Shown: one piece after another, positions 30,727-34,948 of the stretch | Layout: each line of letters opens with the position of its first letter | Numbering within the stretch: the first letter of the stretch is position 1 | Origin: an uncultured Oscillospiraceae bacterium | Lineage (GTDB): Bacteria; Bacillota; Clostridia; Oscillospirales; Oscillospiraceae | Length of the DNA: 34,948 bases | Reading direction: 5' to 3' | Assembly: GCA_947629975.1 (NCBI GenBank) | Contig: CANRFU010000012.1 | Coordinates: 1-34,948 of the forward strand | The notes under the pieces: generated by a model | What the model saw: only the letters and a program-made list of their open reading frames with translations | The model's database searches: none | Told to the model about the DNA's origin: nothing | Made by a program: the position numbers and the translations under genes

Positions 30727-31466
30727 GGATATTCTCCTTCGCTCATCGCCTCATAGGCCACCCGGGCCGCCTCCAAATCCGGGGTACACCGCAGCCGGTA
30801 CAGCCGGACGGTTTTGGAAAGGGTATCCGTCAGGGCCAGCGTTCGCCGCAGCTTCTCCGGGTCGACGGGCCGGTAGCTCTGCCGCCACAGCACAGGCCAC
30901 GCCTCCTTCGGGGAGATGGGCTCGATGGTGTTGTCCGGCCCCCGCTCCAAAACGCAGATTGCCCTCAGCGGGACGGAGATATTGCGGCTCAGGTGGTGTT
31001 TGCCGTCCCAGGGCGTACCCCAGACGGTGACGCCCGCGCCGGAGATCTCCAGCAGCGGTTTGTCGTCGTTCACCATGACGGCCCGCTCGCCCAGCAGCTC
31101 CCGCCACAGGCGGGCGTGGGTGGATTTCCCCGTGCCGCTTTTGGCGGCGAAGAGATAGCACGCCCCGTCCACCGCCACGGCGGAGCCGTGGAACAGCAGG
31201 ACGCCGTCTTCGAGCAACGCCTCCGCCAGCTTGCGGTAGACCGCCAGCGTCTCCAGATACGCGTCGTGGCCGGGCCGGCCCTGTCCACCGCCGGTTTCTC
31301 CGGCCGCCGAACGCCGCCGCTCGTCGTCGATGTCGCTCTGGCTGACGGACAGAAAGAGCGACGGGCTGTCCTCCGTCCGGTACTCGCCGCACATGGTGTG
31401 TACCAGGGGGTACAGGGAGCTGATCTCCACCGTGCGGCCCGCGAATCGGTAAACATGTCTTTCCAT
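30723..31466 (-). CDS. HPr-kinase-like protein kinase of the RiPP operon
   Basis: This 247-aa protein is related to HPr kinase/phosphorylase C-terminal domains. It has the HGSAVAVDG strand, a P-loop (FAAKSGTGKSTHARLW), the acidic VNDDKPLL motif that replaces the HPrK catalytic segment, and WGTPWDGKHHLSRN. It lacks the HPrK N-terminal domain, so it is not the carbon-catabolite enzyme. Similar short proteins (PadeK, PsmK) phosphorylate the C-terminal serine of lasso peptides. It is the first gene of the RiPP operon and overlaps the PqqD gene by four bases. Phosphorylation of the single core serine (Ser24), or a role as a generic nucleotide-dependent modifier, is inferred. Its ribosome site is weak. 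Confidence 0.85.
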   Translation of the reverse strand: MERHVYRFAGRTVEISSLYPLVHTMCGEYRTEDSPSLFLSVSQSDIDDERRRSAAGETGGGQGRPGHDAYLETLAVYRKLAEALLEDGVLLFHGSAVAVDGACYLFAAKSGTGKSTHARLWRELLGERAVMVNDDKPLLEISGAGVTVWGTPWDGKHHLSRNISVPLRAICVLERGPDNTIEPISPKEAWPVLWRQSYRPVDPEKLRRTLALTDTLSKTVRLYRLRCTPDLEAARVAYEAMSEGEYP

Positions 31467-31778
31467 TTTCCGTTTAACTTTGCGTGGTACTCCCTTTCGT
31501 GAGGATCAGGACTGTTTCCGGCCCTGACAGACGGCTCACGCCATGGGTCCTAACGTCCGGGCCACCGCGGCGGCCTCCACACGTTCGCCTTATGTGCAAA
31601 TTGCTTGAACAGAAAGGTGTACTTTTTTGATACTACCGATTTCTCAAAATAGAGCCATGAGTTTACAAAAAATCCTCACCAAATGCCACAGACGGGGGGT
31701 TGACTTTCCGCCGTTACAGTGATAAACTACAATCGTTATTGAGTTTCCATAAAGTACACATTCCTGTAAAAATGCCCA
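31467..31778. other. Leader/promoter region of RiPP operon
   Basis: About 310 bases of AT-rich sequence without a supported gene separate the kinase start from the resolvase remnant. The RiPP operon promoter should lie here on the minus strand, but I found no convincing -35/-10 pair. No second precursor-like short ORF was found on the minus strand. Confidence 0.5.
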
Positions 31779-32256
<478 letters not shown>

Positions 32257-32363
32257 TTACGGGTCAATTCCAACTGTGTTTTCTTTGCTCAGGTGGCGTT
32301 TTGGTGAACTGTTTTAGGGGTGCTTTCAGGCGATCTGGTATGGAGATTCCCTTCCCAATGGCA

Positions 32364-32400
32364 CAAATATCACCCCTGGCCCGGAATAGCCAGGGGTGGA
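32364..32400. repeat. Right copy of island-flanking palindromic element
   Basis: The reverse complement reads TCCACCCCTGGCTATTCCGGGCCAGGGGTGATATTTGTG. It matches 21319-21355 except for one central base, one base after the hairpin and a one-base insertion. Together the copies form an inverted pair about 11 kb apart around the RiPP island. Confidence 0.75.
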
Positions 32401-32423
32401 ATGCAGAGGTAGCGGCAATCAAT

Positions 32424-32447
32424 AATCCCCCGGCGAAGCCGGGGATT
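32424..32447. repeat. Hairpin at 3' side of IS200-type remnant
   Basis: AATCCCC(C)GGC and GCCGGGGATT pair around GAA. It lies about 100 bases beyond the end of the TnpA-like fragment on the same strand, where IS200/IS605 elements usually carry a subterminal hairpin. Confidence 0.5.
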
Positions 32448-32539
32448 TTCATAGACGGGCATAGCCCTTTGGTACTAGCGGCGCGTCACGTCGCGTTGCT
32501 ACGGTCTGACAGCCGCGAAAGCTTGTTACTTGCTGCCCG

Positions 32540-32725
32540 CAAACGGGCTCTTTAGAAGTTCCCATCGTCAGTTGTTCTCCTGCTTTGTCCTCCTCCAACT
32601 GTTTTCGGATGTATTTCTCTATCTTTTTGTCGTTCTTTCCTACCGTATCTACATAATGCCCCGGCACCAGAATTCCCGGTTCCGATACTTATATCGCAGT
32701 TGTGGAAACTTTTCATATATCATTG
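32540..32725 (-). pseudogene. IS200/IS605 TnpA C-terminal fragment
   Basis: The minus strand encodes MIYEKFPQLRYKYRNREFW followed, after a one-base frameshift, by GHYVDTVGKNDKKIEKYIRKQLEEDKAGEQLTM. This is the C-terminal third of an IS200-type Y1 transposase, including the segment after the catalytic tyrosine helix. The N-terminal part with the HUH motif is absent, and the sequence diverges after QLTM. It is a dead fragment of a small insertion element. Confidence 0.85.
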
Positions 32726-32912
32726 GGGGTTGCGAACAAAAACCTGGACCGTGAGGGGGCAGTGAAATTAAATGTACTCACAGGAAGGCCGAAATGAAAA
32801 CAGTACTCTGTGTATCGAGCCACGATTCAGCGAAAATCAGTAAGCGTAAAACGTAGCGGCGGAGATAAAGGTAATCGGTCGTGTCGGTCGTGTCAAGAAT
32901 TATGCGCAAAAA
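32726..32912. other. Unassigned gap between IS remnants
   Basis: No ORF, repeat or regulatory signal that I can support. The stretch is moderately AT-rich and probably represents debris between two insertion events. Confidence 0.4.
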
Positions 32913-32913
32913 A

Positions 32914-34189
32914 GATTTGCAATCCCCGGAGGGATGAGGTCAGCCGGCAAGAGAGGCATCCTCTAACGTAACCTCCAAGTGCCTCATGTTCATGTGCTTC
33001 TTGTTGCCCCACTGGGTGCCGGCCACATGGCGCAGCCGGGCACAGACCAGCATCAACGCGGAGTTCCCATCCGGGAAAGCGCCCACCACCCGTGTGCGGC
33101 GGCGGATCTCTCGGTTCAGACGCTCGATCACATTGTTGGTTCGGATGCGCGTCCAATGCTCCGCCGGGAAGTCAAAGTAGGTCAGCGTCTCATCAATACC
33201 GGCCTCGATCTTTTTGGCTGCCTCCTGCAGCTTCATCTCCCTCAGTTCCGCCACCACCAGCCTGGCTTTCTCCCTGGCCGCCCGCTTGCTCTCCTGGGCG
33301 TGGATCGCCTTGAGCATCTTGGACACCAGCTTCATCTTGGAGTGGGGCGTCACGGAGAACACGTTGCGGTAGAAGTGGACTGTACAGCGCTGATATTTGG
33401 CGTCGGGGAACACTTTGCCCACTGCCTCCAGCATCCCCAGGCACTTGTCGCCCACCACCAGCTTCACGCCGTCCAGGCCCCGGCCTCGCAGCCACTGGAA
33501 GAAGTTCACCCAGCTGGCCTTATCCTCCTTCATTCCCTCGGCGGCGCCCAGAACTTCACGGTATCCGTCCTCATTCACCGCGATTGCCACCAGAATAGCC
33601 ACATTTTCAAACTCTCCACCCCAGTTCCGGCGCAGGTAGATACCGTCCACATAGACGTAAGGATAGCGTCCGCCCTGCAGAGGACGGTTCCGCCAGTTCT
33701 CGATATGGACGTATGCTTTCTTGTTCAGCTCGCTGATCGTGGCCGGAGACACTTTGCTGCCTCACAGGGCTTCCGTGATGTCCTCCACACGGCGCACGGA
33801 CACCCCTGCCAGGTACATCTCGATCAACGCTTCCTCCACGCTGCTCTCCCGCCGGCGGTACCGCTCGATGATGGCGGTCTCGAAGGTCACGCCTTTCAGC
33901 CGAGGTACTTTCAGCGTTACATCCCCGGAGGTGGTGGTGAGGTTCCGGCTGTAATGGCCGCTGCGATAGCCCCGGCGCTGCTCACTGCGCTCATAACGGC
34001 CGCCTGGGTCAGTTTTTCTGCCTCGGCGTCCAATAACTCGTTCAGCGTCTCTTCTACGCTCCCACGGACCAGTTCTTTGATTTGCCCCTTGATTACTTCC
34101 TCGTTCAGTTGTACAATTTTCTCGGACATGGTTTGCTTTCTCCTTTCGAATGGTGTGTCGCGACTTCATTCTACCAGAGATTGCAAACC
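32914..34189 (-). mobile_element. IS256-family insertion sequence (defective)
   Basis: The unit contains a broken IS256-type transposase and is bounded by imperfect inverted repeats. Read inward they are GATTTGCAATCCCCGG on the left (32914) and GGTTTGCAATCTCTGG on the right (ending 34189). The exact outer boundaries and the target duplication could not be fixed by eye. Confidence 0.75.
32940..34129 (-). pseudogene. IS256-family transposase, one frameshift and one nonsense codon
   Basis: The N-terminus starts MSEKIVQLNEEVIKGQIKELVRGSVEETLNELLDAEAEKLTQA (ATG 34129), then continues in another frame as RYERSEQRRGYRSGHYSRNLTTTSGDVTLKVPRLKG, so there is a single-base frameshift near 34010. After RRVEDITEAL a TGA (33764-33762) interrupts EAL-W-GSKVSPATISELNKKAY, where the family normally has tryptophan (TGG). 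The C-terminal part keeps the DDE residues: Asp in YVDGIYLR, Asp in VVGDKCLGM and Glu in NNVIERLNREIRRRT. The two lesions make it inactive, although the rest is well preserved, which suggests recent decay. Confidence 0.92.
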
Positions 34190-34261
34190 CTGTCCTTTTA
34201 TTTTCTCAATTTCCGCAATTTATTGTACTTTATCATGTTTTTCCCCTCCTTACCACAAAAT

Positions 34262-34313
34262 TCAGAGAAAAACCGGGAACTGCATTTGAGGCGTAAACCT
34301 CGGCAGTTCCCGG
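34262..34313 (-). terminator. Long bipartite hairpin, terminator on the minus strand
   Basis: CCGGGAACTGC pairs with GCAGTTCCCGG, and inside it GAGG pairs with CCTC. Read on the minus strand the stem is followed by TTTTTCTC. It would block minus-strand transcripts from reaching the IS256 transposase from outside. No minus gene lies directly upstream. Confidence 0.6.
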
Positions 34314-34392
34314 TGTTCCGTAAGAATGATATGTTTTTGAGAGGGACGAGAGGGGCAAACAAGGCGCTAAATAATCAATGGGAGGTTTTACT

Positions 34393-34614
34393 ATGCAGAA
34401 CGAAGATTTCTATGAGGAACTGGACACACGGAAGCAGGATCAGTTCCCGGTGGTACTGACGGCGGCAGAGGCCATGGATGTGCTGGGCGTAGGGAAGAAC
34501 ACCATGTATCGGCTTCTGAACTCTGGGCGTCTGCCCGCTGTGAGGATCGGGAGGGCGCGGAGGATCGCAGGAGATGCCTCGTCGAATTTTTGTTACGCCA
34601 ATCGCATAGCATGA
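34393..34614 (+). CDS. Excisionase-like helix-turn-helix protein with shifted C-terminus
   Basis: This 73-aa protein contains an Xis/MerR-like HTH_17 domain (LTAAEAMDVLGVGKNTMYRLLNSGRLPAVRIGRARRI). GGGAGG at 34380-34385 selects the ATG at 34393. After RARRI the present frame reads IAGDASSNFCYANRIA, whereas the +1 frame reads CLVEFLLRQSHSMTS, which is the usual kind of C-terminus for this family. I infer a one-base change near 34566 that replaced the last helix. The protein probably belonged to an integrative element and may still bind DNA. Confidence 0.8.
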   Translation: MQNEDFYEELDTRKQDQFPVVLTAAEAMDVLGVGKNTMYRLLNSGRLPAVRIGRARRIAGDASSNFCYANRIA

Positions 34615-34618
34615 CATC

Positions 34619-34726
34619 ATGACATCAATGACATATGATACATACAAATTATAATTTTTAGTGAACTCGCAAAAATCTACCCGGCATTTTCTTTGAAAAA
34701 TCACTTTCTAATGTCATTGATGTCAT
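34619..34726. repeat. 16-bp inverted repeat after the excisionase-like gene
   Basis: ATGACATCAATGACAT (34619-34634) and ATGTCATTGATGTCAT (34711-34726) are exact reverse complements, 76 bases apart. Each is built from repeated ATGACAT-type units, and further GACATC copies lie just upstream. The AT-rich sequence between them contains no gene. It may be a binding array for the adjacent HTH protein or a recombination or replication site. Confidence 0.65.
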
Positions 34727-34781
34727 TTGTCATGAATTGCCGCGCCAAAGTAGAATCAGCTTTTTAGGCCTCAATTCCACG

Positions 34782-34948
34782 ATGAATGATATAACATTTT
34801 TGGTGCAATGCTTAAGGAAATCCCTTCTTGTGAAATATGCTATTGCATCAACGCTTGTAAATGTACCAGTTGGGCCTGCGGACAAAAAGTTGGACCTAAG
34901 CAAAAAGATGGAGGTGCTGCCGGAAGGCCAGGGGACTCCTGGCACCCA
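34782..34948 (+). CDS. Partial ORF running off the window, contains the end repeat
   Basis: An open frame begins MNDITFLVQCLRKSLLVKYAIAS and continues to the window edge as PVGPADKKLDLSKKMEVLPEGQGTPGT. The last 25 residues are encoded by the 74-bp repeat also present at the left end, where the same frame is open on the other strand. That argues for coding within the repeated element, but the upstream part is not recognised and the true start is uncertain. Confidence 0.35.
   Translation, partial: MNDITFLVQCLRKSLLVKYAIASTLVNVPVGPADKKLDLSKKMEVLPEGQGTPGT
34872..34945. repeat. Right copy of terminal inverted repeat
   Basis: Exact reverse complement of bases 1-74. The match stops at 34871 on the inner side and within three bases of the window end on the outer side, where the left copy has run out of sequence. 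Confidence 0.85.

Noticed and set aside
24496-31466. Lasso peptide cluster
   Set aside because: The kinase and nucleotidyltransferase resemble lasso tailoring enzymes, but no asparagine-synthetase-like cyclase or B-type transglutaminase-fold protease is present.
31692-31720. Plus-strand promoter TTGACT-17-TAAACT
   Set aside because: The boxes fit loosely, but no plus-strand gene follows; the sequence lies between minus-strand genes.
33762-33764. TGA recoding (tryptophan or selenocysteine) in the transposase
   Set aside because: Other genes in the window use TGA as a normal stop, no SECIS-like element is evident, and the gene also carries a frameshift.
32979-34289. 436-aa plus-strand ORF
   Set aside because: Antisense of the IS256 transposase; it stays open only because of codon bias.

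Overview
The window looks like a metagenome-type contig from a GC-rich, gut-type Clostridia (Oscillospirales-like) bacterium. This is inferred from the high-GC coding sequence with strong GGAGG-type ribosome sites, the LytTR two-component system, Tn916-type integrase remnants, and the close resemblance of proteins to Firmicutes families. The two ends carry the same 74-bp sequence in opposite orientation, so the contig probably stops at a dispersed repeat.

Layout. (1) 1-425: end repeat, hairpin, and a tRNA-Val(GAC) with promoter and terminator. (2) 553-14380: a catabolic block. A sulfoacetaldehyde acetyltransferase-like ThDP enzyme (xsc) is divergent from an IclR regulator with a strong promoter and a 14-bp palindrome over its start point. 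After a ~570-bp non-coding stretch, a long + strand operon follows: FG-GAP/VCBS-type protein 1, UlaG-like lactonase, tripartite tricarboxylate transporter TctC-TctB-TctA, AlsE-like epimerase, AraC regulator, transaldolase-family protein, FG-GAP/VCBS-type protein 2, zinc alcohol dehydrogenase, terminator. Together these look like uptake of an organic acid or acidic sugar derivative (possibly a sulfonate), lactone opening, epimerisation, C-C cleavage, oxidation or reduction, and perhaps desulfonation. The substrate cannot be read from sequence. (3) 14380-14830: palindrome-rich non-coding insert. (4) 14837-20940: minus-strand genes: a domain-permuted, membrane-anchored GH3 enzyme, a small lipoprotein, and a GHKL histidine kinase/LytTR regulator pair.

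(5) 21319-32400: an accessory island bracketed by inverted copies of a ~36-bp palindromic element. It holds remnants of two Tn916-type integrases, a three-repeat Cys-motif plus AP2 protein, a complete-looking and apparently undescribed RiPP operon, and a decayed serine resolvase. The RiPP operon (minus strand, 31466 to 24496) runs: HPr-kinase-like kinase, PqqD-like leader-binding protein, S24/S26 peptidase, a 35-residue Cys-rich precursor absent from the ORF track (MKEIYETPVLEI... with core ...SECCECVIEQLE), radical SAM/SPASM maturase, a fused nucleotidyltransferase (NTP_transf_5)-TupA ATP-grasp protein, and an ABC exporter without a peptidase domain. This is my main candidate for a new system: a peptide that may be thioether-crosslinked, phosphorylated and further conjugated before leader removal and export.

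(6) 32500-34948: mobile-element graveyard: IS200/IS605 TnpA fragment, IS256-family transposase with one frameshift and one nonsense codon, an excisionase-like gene with a shifted C-terminus, and the second end repeat. No CRISPR array, rRNA, or plasmid/phage replication or structural module was seen.
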